64,000 bases of DNA from Dendrolimus kikuchii (Eukaryota; Arthropoda; Insecta; Lepidoptera; Lasiocampidae), in NCBI GenBank assembly GCA_019925095.2, contig CM034394.1:5902272-5966271 (forward strand), given 5' to 3'. Shown here one piece after another: positions 11,901-20,652 of this stretch; the first letter of the stretch is position 1; every line of letters begins with the position of its first letter. The notes below the pieces were generated by a model. The model saw only the letters and a list, made by a program, of their open reading frames with translations, searched no databases and was not told the origin of the DNA. The position numbers and the translations under genes were made by a program.

Positions 11901-14900
11901 GAGGAACAGAATAGAGGAGATGGGATTGGAGGTAGAATTATCCGTGCAGGAACGGAGAAAGAATACAAATTCCTGTGGCCAGGCGGCCTGTCGTAGGAGG
12001 AGAAAAAAAATCCACAACCAGGTGGTAGGGCATTTTTAATCTGGATAGTTACCAACCCTGATCTGAAGTATACCGCCATAACAACCTTGAGTTGTGTTTC
12101 CCATCTACGAGTCCGTCAGCACATTGGTAGCGCCTTTAGTGTTGCAAATGTTTATAGACGACGGCAACCACTTTCCATCACAGTTGGACCGTTAACCTGT
12201 CTGCTGTACTCCAGCAACAAAAAAAAAGAATATTGTGATTTAATTCAAAATGAAGATGAAATGATATTGCATTTTAAAATACAGACATTGGATTTGAACA
12301 TAAGATCATTAAATTTCAATACAAATAAAACAAACTGCATTGCAGTGCAAAACAGTAATTCTCAAAGACATTAAGTTAGCCGCAGCGACTGCACAGACAA
12401 AAGTGACGATTTATGACGCTGATGTAATTCCAAACCCTGCAGTTACACTGAAAAATATTGCAGCTGCGTCTTAGTAAAAACATTCCTTATAACGAGATTA
12501 TATGATAGTGTTATGAGATTAAATGATAACTTTTAGTTCCATATTAACATATAAACGCAAAAATAATTATGTTTATATGATATTAATTTGTCAGGTGATA
12601 GGGCATTTGCCCGACTGGACGACTACTATCCCAGGTCTAGAGTATGTCGCCATAACAGCCTTAATTTGTGTTCCGGCATTAGTAACCAGGTTCCAGTTTC
12701 CTTTAAGAGAGCAGCAGCGCATTTGTAGCACCTTTGGTGATGCAAATGTCCATAGGCGATGGTAAGTGGTTCCCATCAAATGGGCCGTCTGCCTGTCTGC
12801 TAAACTCGGGCAATAAAAATTAAAATATATATAAATAAAATTAGCAAGAGAAGGATTTTTTTTATTGCAGGAGATCAGCAGACAGGCAGACGGCCCACTT
12901 GATGGAAAGCGGTTACCATCACCTATGGACATTTGCAACACCAAAGTTGCTACGAATGCGCTGCTGCTCTCTTAAGGGAGACTGGAACCTGGACACTAAT
13001 GCCGGAACACAATACAAGGTTGTTATGGCGACATTCTTTAGACTAGGGGTGGTAGTCATCCAGTCGGGCAAATGCCCTACCAGCTGGCAAAAGTGGAATA
13101 TAGTGAGGAAAGGCTTCGGTTGTTTTGTCTCGGAAAACGAGTGACAAATTTTTTTATGGGTAACGCCTCAGACGAACTAATTTATAGACGGAGCCTGCGT
13201 GAACCAAATCATCAAATTAGGTGAAGCATATTTTAAAAACTTCTGTGCGTACACTTCTGTAGTGTTACACGTTGTTTGCGTCTGTGGGGTCAATAGTAAT
13301 ACACACTGGAAACTATTCCACTTTTATCCGTACTGACACGATTATTTAGTAATAAGTTCTCGCAAGGTACTACAGCGCGGTCGACTTCTTTTTAGCTGGC
13401 TTCACTCTCAGAGCTCGGGGCTCTATCTACCCATTTCAGTTATCTGAGTAATGCATAATATCGCAAGGTAGAAAAATCGATATTTAGACTTTTGATAAGA
13501 GAAAATAAAAAATATAGGTATATCAATTGTATAGGGTAAATACCTAGCAGTGGCGCGAGGTAAAAATTCTGATTACATCGCTGTCGAAAACACTGTTAAC
13601 TCGCGATGTATTACGTTATTAAAAATTTTAATTTTAATTTTGCAATTATACCGCATATTTTGAAACAAAAGCCGGTGCCGATCGGGTTATGAGTTGTTAT
13701 GTCATCCAACACGTGTGGAAAGCCGTCCATCGTAAGAGATAGGACTACAGTAATAATATTTCCACGAATAAAAAACGTAAGTGCCAATAAATTCATGGTG
13801 CTTTCGACTTTTTGGTCGCTAGTTAATTTATAGAGACACTAATAAATAATGTGTTGGAACACAACGCGTAAAAGCTAATAATTATTTGGTCGCTAGTTTA
13901 TTGAAGATAGGCTATGGGGAAATGAAGTTGTATGACCTCCACGTCACTGACACCTAGTATGATATAAAGAGGTACTTCCAATGGTGTTGCTAAATTTTGA
14001 CCATTTACAGCGGCCTTCTCCTTGAACCTACAGATGTCAAACTTGACAGGAATACTTATTTGATATAAAAATTTGAATAAAGAAAGCCGCACAATTCGAG
14101 AAAAATGTTAAAATATATCATTTTATTTTTTTAGATGGCCACTGCGATCTCACACATCACGCTGACATTCTTCCTTGCCATAATACTTTGCATCACTTTC
14201 GAATCGCCGTTACATGGAATCGAAAAGATCCTCCTCAGGAAGTTTGGTGAGTATCATAATTAGCTCATGAGTTGAGGCACTTAAACAAATTATAATCAAA
14301 CGAAGTATTCAACCAAAAATGTGATTTAATCCTTGTGTGTTTTTTTTTATTTAAAAGCAGAAATAAGAATGCAATGGAGTATTTATGGACTTACAAGTAT
14401 AATGTTTTTGGTATTTCTGTGGTCATTTTTATAAAAAAAATATAAATAAAATAAAAAGTCTTTTATATCTTCTTTAAATACATAATATGTCATTACATTC
14501 CTTTCAATCAGTTTTTTGTAATTTTTATGAATATTTTAATTTCCAACAAATTTATTCGTTAAATTATAAACAGCAGATATTGATTAACAGTAAGATGTTG
14601 ATGGTAGCACTAAATCTGTATTCTGTAATCTTGGTATTCGAATACGTCACCTTTTTTTGAGTGGCAATACTGTCTACGCATGTCACTGAATTATATAATC
14701 TACCTCCACTGTTTCCAACTACAACTTAAAAATTGTGGTGGGTAGCAATGGTGGCATAAAAGGATGCTGCGGCCGCGTTCCGCTAATATAACATCTAACA
14801 CGTACCTACATAACACTAACAAGCAAATTTTGATGTGAAAACACAATAACTATGAGTATTGACGTTAAATATGTTCAAAAGTAAAATAAAAGCTGGAGAA

Positions 14901-15418
14901 TCAATCCAAAGTATTTTTATGGCAAATATTCTATTTGCCTTACATGTGTTTCTGTTGATAATCTTAATAATTTAGTGAAATGTCATTTTTCGCGCTTAGA
15001 TACAAGAACTAAAACTTTATTTTTAACGGCTTTAAGCGTGGAATTCTATTTGTTTTTATTTCGACGTTTCGGCCATATCTCAGTAGACGTGATGACGGTA
15101 GACAAAGCTATCAAAACCGATAAAAATTAGTATTAATTACCTATAAGTACTCGTGAAAACTTGAGAAAATATTACTACAAGAATTTCAATTTAACGTCAA
15201 TGAAAGACAAATAATTTAGTTGAGGCTTATGTCACTTCGCTTCGGCTTTTGTCTGTAGCCTATTATTCTAACGCTCGTTTATTTATGAACAATATTCAAG
15301 CAATTTAATAAATAAGTAATTACAACTTCATTTTTCAGCTGGGTCACCAAGAGACACTACGAAAAGGGAATTAAACGAATCATCAAGAAATACTAGTCAG
15401 TCAAAAATAGAATCATAG
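525..15418 (+). CDS. NRF-6-like acyltransferase-3 membrane protein, 3' part of gene, 7 exons
   Basis: Coding exons are 525-693, 3525-3718, 5709-5834, 7620-7825, 10473-10615, 14135-14246 and 15339-15418. Every junction is GT-AG and the phases match throughout, giving 342 codons and a TAG stop at 15416-15418. The protein begins inside a codon shared with an unseen upstream exon. Recognisable blocks are a PAYL...WFPKLGEGP segment, CKASWWANILYINNY, CMFQSWYLSVDTQLFF and PISRLTFCAYLVNG. These are typical of the acyltransferase-3 half of insect and nematode 'nose resistant to fluoxetine' proteins, which are polytopic membrane proteins of poorly known substrate; some members act in lipid or drug uptake in gut and epidermis. 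Several 18-22 residue hydrophobic stretches fit membrane helices. The tail after about residue 316 is short and polar. The N-terminal NRF domain would lie off the left edge. Introns are heavily loaded with transposons and one acceptor is tandemly repeated. Confidence 0.93.
888..1117 (+). repeat. S1 SINE-like copy, old and diverged
   Basis: It aligns by eye to the S1 family from the 'cgtaagaggcgac' block to the 3' 'gcaataa' end. Many substitutions and small indels mark it as an old copy. It lies in the intron after 693. Confidence 0.55.
1585..1700 (+). repeat. Cryptic repeat of 'gtagactg'-like words
   Basis: The words tgtagactg, tgtagaccg, tggactac, tgtagactgcc and tgtagactcg recur irregularly over about 110 bp. 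It looks like a decayed short tandem repeat inside the intron. No coding sense was seen. Confidence 0.4.
1779..1972 (-). repeat. S1 SINE-like copy, 5'-truncated
   Basis: The minus-strand copy has its A-rich tail (T-run on +) at 1779-1796 and is cut after the 'atactttaga' block. The tail is kept and the head is lost, as expected for incomplete reverse transcription. Confidence 0.75.
2201..2504 (+). repeat. S1 SINE-like retroposon, full-length copy
   Basis: This is the reference for the commonest repeat here, about 300 bp, starting tatccgtgcaggaacggag and ending gtgcaataaaaaaaaa. It is found at least 17 times on both strands. Truncated copies lose the start but keep the A-rich end, so the family behaves as a retroposon. 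No clear tRNA A/B boxes were found, so the promoter type is open. Its 3' third resembles the 3'UTR of the LINE at 3745-4250. Apparent ORFs in it are by-products. Confidence 0.8.
2842..2908 (+). repeat. (GA)n microsatellite
   Basis: This is a near-perfect GA dinucleotide run with two GTGAGT-type interruptions near 2868. The minus-strand Ser/Leu-rich ORF over it is an artefact of the repeat. Confidence 0.95.
2945..3078 (-). mobile_element. L2 LINE tail, 5'-truncated, with 24-bp TSD
   Basis: The minus strand carries the end of an RTE-like LINE ORF (the block usually reading MNVKEASEVCKN...YPAR) followed by an (ATGT)n tail. It is flanked by direct repeats of 24 bp beginning acataatttaagaa at 2921-2944 and 3079-3102, an unusually long and exact target-site duplication. 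Confidence 0.8.
3130..3460 (-). mobile_element. LINE reverse-transcriptase C-terminal fragment plus 3'UTR
   Basis: Minus-strand conceptual translation contains FWNMLPLTVKEAKSLTTFRN, matching the 'lWN.LP...r...s...Fk..l' end of CR1/Jockey RT proteins. It is 5'-truncated and lies in the intron ending at 3524. Confidence 0.6.
3525..3718 (+). CDS. NRF-6-like gene, exon 2 of window
   Basis: Acceptor tttatttcag ends at 3524; donor gtaagt starts at 3719. It starts in phase 0 with CMFQSWYLSVDTQLFF, the most conserved motif of this family, then two hydrophobic segments. It ends with two bases of a Lys codon. Confidence 0.93.
3745..4250 (+). mobile_element. L6 LINE 3' end (R1/Jockey-like RT C-terminus) with S1-like 3'UTR
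   Basis: Frame-broken translation shows VLNRAKLFCTPEHKLLLYKVQ then pieces of the AERSV...TIPTLQT and YFTTALLAGDW...HPLY blocks, typical of lepidopteran LINE RT C-termini. Directly after it, 4140-4250 resembles the 3' third of S1 (tgtccttggcgacggtagcc versus tgtccataggcgatggtaac). This is a pseudogene fragment. Confidence 0.6.
5085..5425. mobile_element. Penelope-like fold-back element (terminal repeats only)
   Basis: A left arm (gacgtttcggccacttcagt) and a right arm (aagtggccgaaacgtcgg) form an inverted pair with 'aaccgtta..gtagttttatta' ends. It has no coding part. It matches the inverted terminal repeats of the Penelope copy at 33586-34846. Confidence 0.7.
5709..5834 (+). CDS. NRF-6-like gene, exon 3 of window
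   Basis: Acceptor tgttttag ends at 5708; donor gtaagt starts at 5835. The exon encodes the loop FTDIVSNFYFNDAYIKTHMK and a helix beginning CMGLLIGYILH, matching the family's extracellular loop and 'Y.MGLL.GY.L' helix. It was too short and closed by stops to show as a long ORF; splice phase and homology define it. Confidence 0.88.
5876..6570 (+). repeat. R6 repeat copy, split by a Helitron
   Basis: It shares blocks with 21263-21790: ggggcccatgcagtgagtgg, gcgacgggcagacgccatag, and the end gcctctacgtgttggccttc. The pieces are 5876-6128 and 6467-6570, separated by a Helitron-like insert. Class of R6 unknown. Confidence 0.7.
6129..6466 (+). mobile_element. Non-autonomous Helitron (LEP1-like), 338 bp
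   Basis: It starts TCTATATATA and ends GCTGCTAG, inserted between A and T without target duplication, all Helitron hallmarks. Joining the flanks gives 'ccaca' + 'tttagaataaattt', which matches the uninterrupted R6 copy (ccacatttacattaaat, break point 21688/21689). Related copies are at 20653 and 51048. Confidence 0.8.
7122..7530 (+). repeat. R7 repeat copy, unknown class
   Basis: It pairs with 20215-20652. Shared words include gggattcccg, gattcccgaacaaacaggca-type strings, tcgtgtt(c/t)tcc, tattccagttgtttttttta and acagacacggcat. It is about 410 bp, AT-rich, with no ORF of note. Confidence 0.65.
7620..7825 (+). CDS. NRF-6-like gene, exon 4 of window
   Basis: Acceptor ttatttcag ends at 7619; donor gtaaat starts at 7826. 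Encodes two hydrophobic helices around an LFYQEWYQYN loop, ending HKLAWGIANGWLIIACATGNG, the family's 'R..WA...AW.i..C..G.GG' block. It ends with one base of a Gly codon (G|GA). Confidence 0.92.
7894..8606. mobile_element. Non-autonomous DNA transposon with long TIRs
   Basis: Left end ttacgggcaatttgattaat and right end (reverse complement) ttacgggcaacttgataaat are inverted repeats; flanks are TATATA-rich so the TSD is ambiguous. A second inverted pair lies inside at about 8161-8205 and 8285-8325 (gcacttttattt / aaataaaagtgc), which may be a nested small element. No transposase is encoded. Confidence 0.7.
8862..9336 (-). mobile_element. Solo LTR, Ty3/Gypsy-type, 475 bp (family SL1)
   Basis: On the minus strand it ends ...actcgtaaca; on + it runs tgttacgag...ataaca, with TG/CA ends. 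Flanked by the 4-bp direct repeat atat (8858-8861 and 9337-9340). It shares ends and the 'acggcattttaattcgagtc' block with 27830-28324 and 40399-40882. No internal region or second LTR is present. Confidence 0.75.
9719..10486 (+). repeat. 48-bp tandem array duplicating a 3' splice junction, 16 units
   Basis: Each unit has 30 bp of intron end (gaaatcttattaaattttcatatcttctag with variants) and 18 bp matching the start of exon 5 (gaattctcggcaagctgt). AG dinucleotides fall every 48 bp at 9752, 9800 and so on to 10472. The unit at 10232 has AC instead of AG. The first unit lacks two bases. Units cycle as A (attttcggc), B (cctattaag...gggaag) and C (tcacatc...ctcggc), giving a 144-bp higher-order period. 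From any upstream acceptor the frame meets TGA after six residues; only the last unit continues as ctgttaacatgg into the exon. Minus-strand openness follows from 48 being a multiple of three. Confidence 0.97.
10473..10615 (+). CDS. NRF-6-like gene, exon 5 of window, with duplicated acceptor
   Basis: The acceptor atcttctag ends at 10472 and is the last unit of a 48-bp tandem array. The exon completes the split Gly codon and reads ILGKLLTWRFLAPISRLTFCAYLVNG, the conserved 'f.PLSRLTYcaYL.H' motif. Donor gtaagt starts at 10616, phase 0. The first 18 exon bases (10473-10490) are also part of the array unit, so the start was fixed by reading frame: the upstream copies all run into TGA. Confidence 0.92.
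11805..11936 (-). repeat. S2 repeat fragment related to S1
   Basis: It shares 'tagatgtttgaacaccgggggcgaag' type sequence with 52142-52290 (tagacgtttacaacactagg) and the following agaatgac/aggatgaga and ggatgggac blocks. The family appears to be a distant S1 relative. Confidence 0.45.
11938..12228 (+). repeat. S1 SINE-like copy, full length, diverged
   Basis: It starts ttatccgtgcaggaacg and ends ccagcaacaaaaaaaa. Several substitutions in the middle place it among the older copies. Confidence 0.8.
12593..12820 (+). repeat. S1 copy, 5'-truncated
   Basis: It begins at the 'aggtgatagggcatttgcc' block and keeps the 3' gcaataaaaatt tail. Confidence 0.8.
12856..13090 (-). repeat. S1 copy, 5'-truncated, tail-to-tail with its neighbour
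   Basis: The T-run and gcaggagatcagcagac at the left mark the 3' end; it stops at ccctaccagctgg. With 12593-12820 it forms a tail-to-tail inverted pair about 35 bp apart. Confidence 0.8.
14135..14246 (+). CDS. NRF-6-like gene, exon 6 of window
   Basis: Acceptor atttttttag ends at 14134; donor gtgagt starts at 14247. It encodes the last membrane helix (AISHITLTFFLAIILCITFESP) and the conserved E.P....EK...R end of the acyltransferase domain. Ends in phase 1. Confidence 0.9.
15013..15115 (-). mobile_element. Penelope-like terminal-repeat fragment
   Basis: It contains ttaacggctttaagcgtgg and tcgacgtttcggccatatct followed by gacggtagacaaag, matching one arm of the Penelope copies. It sits in the last intron. 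Confidence 0.55.
15339..15418 (+). CDS. NRF-6-like gene, terminal coding exon
   Basis: Acceptor catttttcag ends at 15338. It completes a split codon and adds about 25 polar residues rich in Ser, Lys and Arg before a TAG stop at 15416-15418. Such a short polar cytoplasmic tail is normal for the family. Lower certainty than the other exons because the tail is not conserved. Confidence 0.75.
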
Positions 15419-15433
15419 CCTAGTTGTTTTTTA

Positions 15434-15671
15434 GGGTGTTCCATTTGTAGCTCACAACGCCCTAAATGCTCTGTTAGCCGGTCCACAAGGCGACCGCGGT
15501 CGTTGTGCTCGTGGCGAAAATATCACTAATGACGTCCTCATTTTCGATCACACAACGCTCACAACGACCCATGTCAATAGGTCGTATAGCCGTTCCACTT
15601 GCGTTTACGATTGTAACGGATAAATCGCGGTCGTGAACGTGGTCGTTGTGAGTCCCTAATGGAACGTAGCC
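15434..15671. mobile_element. MITE-like TIR element in the 3'UTR of the NRF-6-like gene
   Basis: The left end (gttccatttgtagctcacaacg) and right end (cgttgtgagtccctaatggaac) are inverted repeats of about 22 bp. A related longer element lies at 35008-35348. No convincing TSD. The interior has further 'acaacg/cgttgt' inversions. The minus ORF over it is spurious. Confidence 0.65.
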
Positions 15672-15823
15672 TTTTGTCATATGTAAATATTAATTGTACA
15701 TATTATTGTATTACGTCTTTCTTATAAAGAGAGCAGTATTCTGATTTTAGTTCAACTAAGTTTCTTTGTACATAGTCAGTGGTTTTTGTGTTATAAGTAG
15801 GTAAATATTTAATACTGTATATC

Positions 15824-15829
15824 AATAAA
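15824..15829 (+). terminator. Candidate polyadenylation signal AATAAA
   Basis: This canonical hexamer lies about 405 bp after the NRF-6-like stop and is followed within 20 bp by a TG-rich stretch (gaggtgtttgtc). It is downstream of the TIR element, so that element would be part of the mRNA if this site is used. Confidence 0.45.
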
Positions 15830-15939
15830 TATAATTGAGGTGTTTGTCAGCGATTTCTAAATATTGGTTTATTGCAAGGCAGATGTTACAGTTAATGGTT
15901 ATGTTGGTTATAAATGGTTATCGTAGTCTAAATATATTT

Positions 15940-16325
15940 CTAAATGGGGGCATGTCGTGTTCTGCGCGCGCTCACCTCGCCTCCCGTAAGACGCGTTAAA
16001 CACTGCCCCACGCAATGAGAGACTGAAGACGCTGGCGGCGTAGTTCCCCCAACGTTTCAATGGATGAGACCGATGGGCCCCGCCTGATAGGGCCCACGGC
16101 GGGGGGGGCGGCGGCTCTGGCATAAGGTCGTAAGATGGAACACCGAAGGGTTTAAGTGAGTATCCTTGACTGTGGTGTGCAATAGTACCCGCGCTTGCGG
16201 TGCTAGTGCCACCCCTACTTAGCGAATCCTACATACCGGCCGCGATTCCCTGCGCATGCATTGCCGCCCTGTATTTGTAGCATCAACCTGCCTGCCATTA
16301 CCTTTGGGATGCGATAGGGTGAAGG
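15940..16325. other. GC-rich block, origin unknown, possibly a LINE 3'UTR
   Basis: GC-rich relative to the flanks, with a gcggggggggcggcggc run near 16100 and the phrase acaccgaagggtttaagtgagt, which recalls lepidopteran LINE 3'UTRs. No ORF with recognisable domain. The class call is a guess. Confidence 0.3.
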
Positions 16326-16329
16326 AATA

Positions 16330-16925
16330 GAAGAAAGGGGATAGAGGGGATGCGACTGATGAATTGAATAATAACATAATATATGCTAACACTTAAGCGA
16401 AAATTGCTAGTGGAGAAAACTAATTTTCTAGTAAAATATTTATTGGTCTTTATGATTTGTGTATTTAGCCAGGGTCAAGTTAGAATTTGGTTGAGGTTTT
16501 ACCAAATCGTAGATCTTTGATTTCACTAAATAGTTGTGATTTTCAACACAAATGCACAATTCTACGTTATTCAATATTCTGCAACTATAGTTCACTTTTA
16601 ACCAGTATTAACTTATGATATATTTAAAATATAAGGGCACAGCAAAAAAACACTCTTCAGGTTACCCCTAAAAATCCAGAGCAAACTTAACCAAACGAAC
16701 GAAATTTCAAATTACAAGTTGACATTGGCCAATTAAAATTCATTTTTATGCAAAAATAACTAGCATTAAAGCTAAATTACTTGTTTGTTCCAAAAAATGG
16801 ATCGCAGCGTGATACGGAATATTTGTGGCTGTTTTACCGACGGCATAAATACACTTATAGTAACTGAGTTATGCGAAAAACCGTCTATAACACAGCTATC
16901 TTCTAACAGAGGACAGAAAATTTGG
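16330..16925. other. AT-rich stretch, nothing recognised
   Basis: No domain, repeat or splice-consistent coding exon was found. The 78-residue ORF here has no recognisable motif and runs into LINE 3'UTR. Confidence 0.5.
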
Positions 16926-16929
16926 AGGT

Positions 16930-17262
16930 CTTTTCCGTTTAAATTTAATATATTTGTCTATAAACATATTTTTGTAGATATTTGTTTATATGTTATGTAT
17001 ATAAAGTATATTTCTATTTAATATATAAAACATCTGTACATACTGTATTTGTATATTTATTACTAGAATGTAAGAAATCGTACTATGTATTATGTATACC
17101 ACCATCATCATTACAATCTCAATTCATTGCTGGGGTTGTCTGTCTGGAAGAGATCGCTTTTTAGCGATAAGACCGCCCTTTGTGCATAATGAGACATAGT
17201 TTTAGTTTGTAAGTTCTTTTTTGTATTGGTGTAAAATAAAGAGTTATTGATTGATTAATTGT
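16930..17262 (+). mobile_element. L1 (CR1/Jockey-group) 3'UTR copy
   Basis: It matches the 3' end of the LINE at 56178-59094: tgtataccaccatcatcatt, ctggggttgtctg, gagatcgctttttagcgata, agaccgccctttgtgcataa and aataaagagtta. Its 3' end runs into attgattgatt, a different microsatellite tail from the tctatctatc of the 59-kb copy. Heavily 5'-truncated. Confidence 0.8.
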
Positions 17263-17565
17263 CATGTCTAGAAAACATACATTTTAATGCTCAATTTTTC
17301 ATGTAAATACTTAGTATAAATAAATAAATAATTGGCGTACAAACACACATATTGGATATTCGCAAATTAAGCAAGATACGCTTGTGTTATGGGTAATATA
17401 CAACGGACTACTCTGGGGCTGTTACAGACACCCAGACCATAGTAAAAAACTACTACTATACTATACCAGGCATTGAATCCGGAGCCTCTGCGTTACAATG
17501 AAGTAAGCCTTTAAAGGCTTAATTCGCTCAATCACCGAGGCCGTCAAGAATATAATTTAGCAAAT

Positions 17566-17940
17566 AGCTTTTTCAACACACTTGCTCATAAAGTGGCTCT
17601 ATGGTCACCGCAATTAAGCACAGAATGACACCCATTATCAAACTGTGAGTAAAAAACATTATAACTCACTAGTGAGTTATAGATTTTTTTTTTATTTTAT
17701 TGGTTGAGTTGCTTTGTTCTTAAAAAGTTTTTATTAAAAAAAAAGATCGTGTTCTATAGAACAAATAAATTAAAGTTCCTGTTGCTTGCTCATTTCATGC
17801 AACTTCTTATTTAAATACATAATTTTAACTCGTACGTGTTTAATAAATAAAACTTTCACTCATATATAACTTTTTTTCATCTACTAAATAAAATGAGTTT
17901 TTGTTGTTATTTTATTCACAAGTGTGTTGAAAAACGTCGT
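17566..17940. mobile_element. MITE with ~25-bp TIRs
   Basis: Left agctttttcaacacacttg and right caagtgtgttgaaaaacgt are inverted repeats, extended by ctcataa/ttattca. The interior contains actcactagtgagt. Immediately to the right, 17945-18050 is a second palindrome-like block (tgtgtattgatgattaccg versus cggtaatcaccaatgttac), perhaps part of a larger composite. Confidence 0.65.
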
Positions 17941-18195
17941 ATGATACACGTGTGTATTGATGATTACCGTCCTCGGCTCTCTTAAGACCCTCGCCTACGG
18001 CTCGAGTCTCAATGGCGCCTCGGCGGTAATCACCAATGTTACACACTAGTACCATAATGTACTATTCTCATGTTAATTGATGTGCATAAATGTGATTGTT
18101 TTATAGTTTGATATTAAAAAGGAATGAAGAATCTCATTGTTTTATTAGCCAATAAAATGAGGAACATTTCACTCAAATCTAGTTAATGAACTGTA

Positions 18196-18408
18196 ATTCC
18201 CTGGCAACGTGGCAAGCCTTTGATGTGGGCCGCTACCTACGTAGACACGTTGACCGCATCCTATTTACTAAATACATCTAGATCAGCCGGCTCTGCGGCG
18301 GAAACAGCTGAATCACTCAAACGGCGCATATATAGAACCTTCAGTGAGAGTTATATGTTTGTGCCGTATGCTCTCGAGACGCTTGGACCGTGGGGTCCTC
18401 TATAAAAA
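18196..18408 (+). mobile_element. Retroelement C-terminal relic (family X)
   Basis: Reads PWQRGKPLMWAATYVDTLTA then SAGSAAETAESLKRR and FVPYALETLGPWGPL. This block occurs in a family of invertebrate retroelement proteins that I recognise but cannot classify with certainty. A second, more decayed copy is at 44062-44560 on the minus strand. Confidence 0.5.
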
Positions 18409-18409
18409 T

Positions 18410-20210
18410 TTATCAAAACGACATTTTTTTTTAAAGTGAAACTTCATTAGAATCGTTGTGATTTGAAACACATAAGTCTATAGGACTATGCCTGCGAGAT
18501 AATGAGATACGAGATTTACATTGTGCAGCACAGATTATAGAATCAATAAGACTGTACGGTTCAACGTACAGCGTTTTGCTGACGGTGCGGCCTACTTTAG
18601 GTTACTTTAATATTATGATATGTATATTGAAATAGTAGTGTTGATTTTTAACAAAATATCTATTCCCTCTACATTCGAATCCAGGGATTCGATTGTAAGG
18701 AAATTAATGCGCTATTTGCGATATATAATTTGAATCCAGGATCCACGTCTCTTCCAAAACTCAAGTTTGAGATCCGAGAGCGTTACGATCTAAGCTACAA
18801 GGTTTCTTCAAATATGACATATTTTCGATAAATGTCTTATTTAGGAATCAAAACACAGATATGGTCACAACTACAGAAACATACATTGTACACAGTTTGT
18901 CTATGCATAATGTAAGTTTCTGTCGACATACTTGGCCATTTTTATTCATGAATTTCAGCAGTTATGTCCCTTTCAAATTGCAAAAGAATCTGTACGACCT
19001 TTGACCTATAAGCAAAATACGTATCTAACAGTAGGTAGCGCTCTACGTCAGACGGAAGGCGATTACGCGATTTCAAGGTAATTATTCGGTGATTAACCCT
19101 GTCTTAATTAGCCCAGATCGCTCCAGGCTGTGAAATATGGCAGCTGAGGCAGGGTTTTTCTTATAGCTAATGCATTTAATTCTCCAATAATTGTTATTTG
19201 TGCCATAAGGTATTTATATTGGAGTATCATTACAATAAAAGGATATTATACAAGAGAAAAAGACAGTAAGTGATCATTCTGATGAAGGCGAATAGGAAAC
19301 TAATTAAGCTTTAAGAAGCTTAAATGGTTACCTATCCGCCCTAATTACCTATAATACTACCTATTAATATCGTAAGCAATATTCGAAAACATGGTCATAA
19401 TTACGCTTTTCAAATATAATCCGTATTTACCTATGTAAGTACAGACATTTTGAAGTCGGTCGATCTTGTTCAGTTGGTTTAGTATTAAGGCGAAATAGCT
19501 GGCATTAGCATAATCAATACAACAAAGATAGAGAAAACATTAATTTAGTAGAACTAGGAAGGAAATTCTTAAGTATACTAAGTGACGCTGACGACGCTTA
19601 GAGTCTTTGTTATCAATGAAGTAAAGTCACTAACACTTTATTAGTGATAATCCCAAGATTTATTATAATTTCGCTAACTTCGATGCATACCATCAAATTC
19701 GACCTGAAGAAATACTCCAATCTATCGTAGCATTGACTATGATAACTTTGGTCTTTTTGGATTTACTCGAGTGTCTTGGAGAAGTCTTGGTTGGTAATTT
19801 ACATCTATATCGCTTTATGAAATATACCTAAGTGAGGTCCTTTATATATTTGTCAATCATTTGTATAGAAATTTAATAAAGATAGAGAATAAAAGAGGAG
19901 ATAAAATGTTACCTTGAGGGACACCAGCAGACAAGTTACACTAAGATTCGTACTTACACATCATTAATGCGAATACGGTATTGGCCTTCAACCACGTAAC
20001 TACGTAAATGTCAATTAATTGTTGTTGGAGATAGAAAAGTTGAAATTAAGAGAGTACTAAATAGTATATAGTAGTATCATTACTAAATTCTAGAATGTGC
20101 CCGCGACCTTGTCTACGCTAGACTTGAAATTCCCGGAACATTAAATACCGCAGCATTTGAAAATTTGAAAAGGAATGTAAGCTATCGTTTTAGTGAAAGC
20201 TGTGACCGAA
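18410..20210. other. Intergenic stretch, nothing recognised
   Basis: AT-rich. A short near-palindrome sits at 19287-19345 (gcgaataggaaactaattaa / ttacctatccgc). No supported gene, RNA or repeat family. Confidence 0.5.
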
Positions 20211-20214
20211 TAAA

Positions 20215-20652
20215 CTAATTTTTACGCACCCGAACTACTATAAACTGCTCCCGGAAAAATTCCTGCGGGATTCCCGGGATAAAAATCACACTTTTTATTA
20301 CATTAAATTTGCTCTAGATCAGTATAAAAATCACATTGGAAGTAAAATTTTTTAATCTAGCCATTTTAAAATTTTCCCAGAAAAATTCCCATGGAATTAC
20401 CAGGATGAAAAGAAGCACAAGTTGTAAGTATAAAAAATTTCTGCCGATCAGCGAAAACCGCACCGAAATCCGCCTAGTAGTTTTTATGTAAATCCCGAAT
20501 AAACAGACAAGAAATCTAAAAAAAATTGCATCGTGTTTTCCTTCGTTTATATAGTGTTATTGAGATATAGTGTATTCCAGTTGTTTTTTTTAATAGATGC
20601 AATATGCAATACAGACACGGCATATGTAGAGTTTTATAATATTATACATAAA
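20215..20652 (+). repeat. R7 repeat copy
   Basis: This is the partner of 7122-7530. It abuts the CTAG end of a minus-strand Helitron at 20653, so the Helitron may have inserted at or near its 3' end. Confidence 0.65.

Larger units (their letters stand above)
10616..14134 (+). other. Intron 5 of the NRF-6-like gene
   Basis: This is the largest intron, about 3.5 kb. It holds S1 copies at 11938, 12593 and 12856 and an S2 fragment at 11805. The stretches 10620-11500 and 13150-13890 are AT-rich with nothing recognised. 11550-11790 is a less AT-rich block of unknown origin with two overlapping short ORFs that match nothing I know. Confidence 0.6.
15419..15850 (+). other. Probable 3'UTR of the NRF-6-like gene
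   Basis: Non-coding sequence after the stop. It contains a short inverted-repeat element (15434-15671) and an AATAAA hexamer at 15824-15829 followed by a GT-rich stretch. Extent is inferred, not seen directly. Confidence 0.5.
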
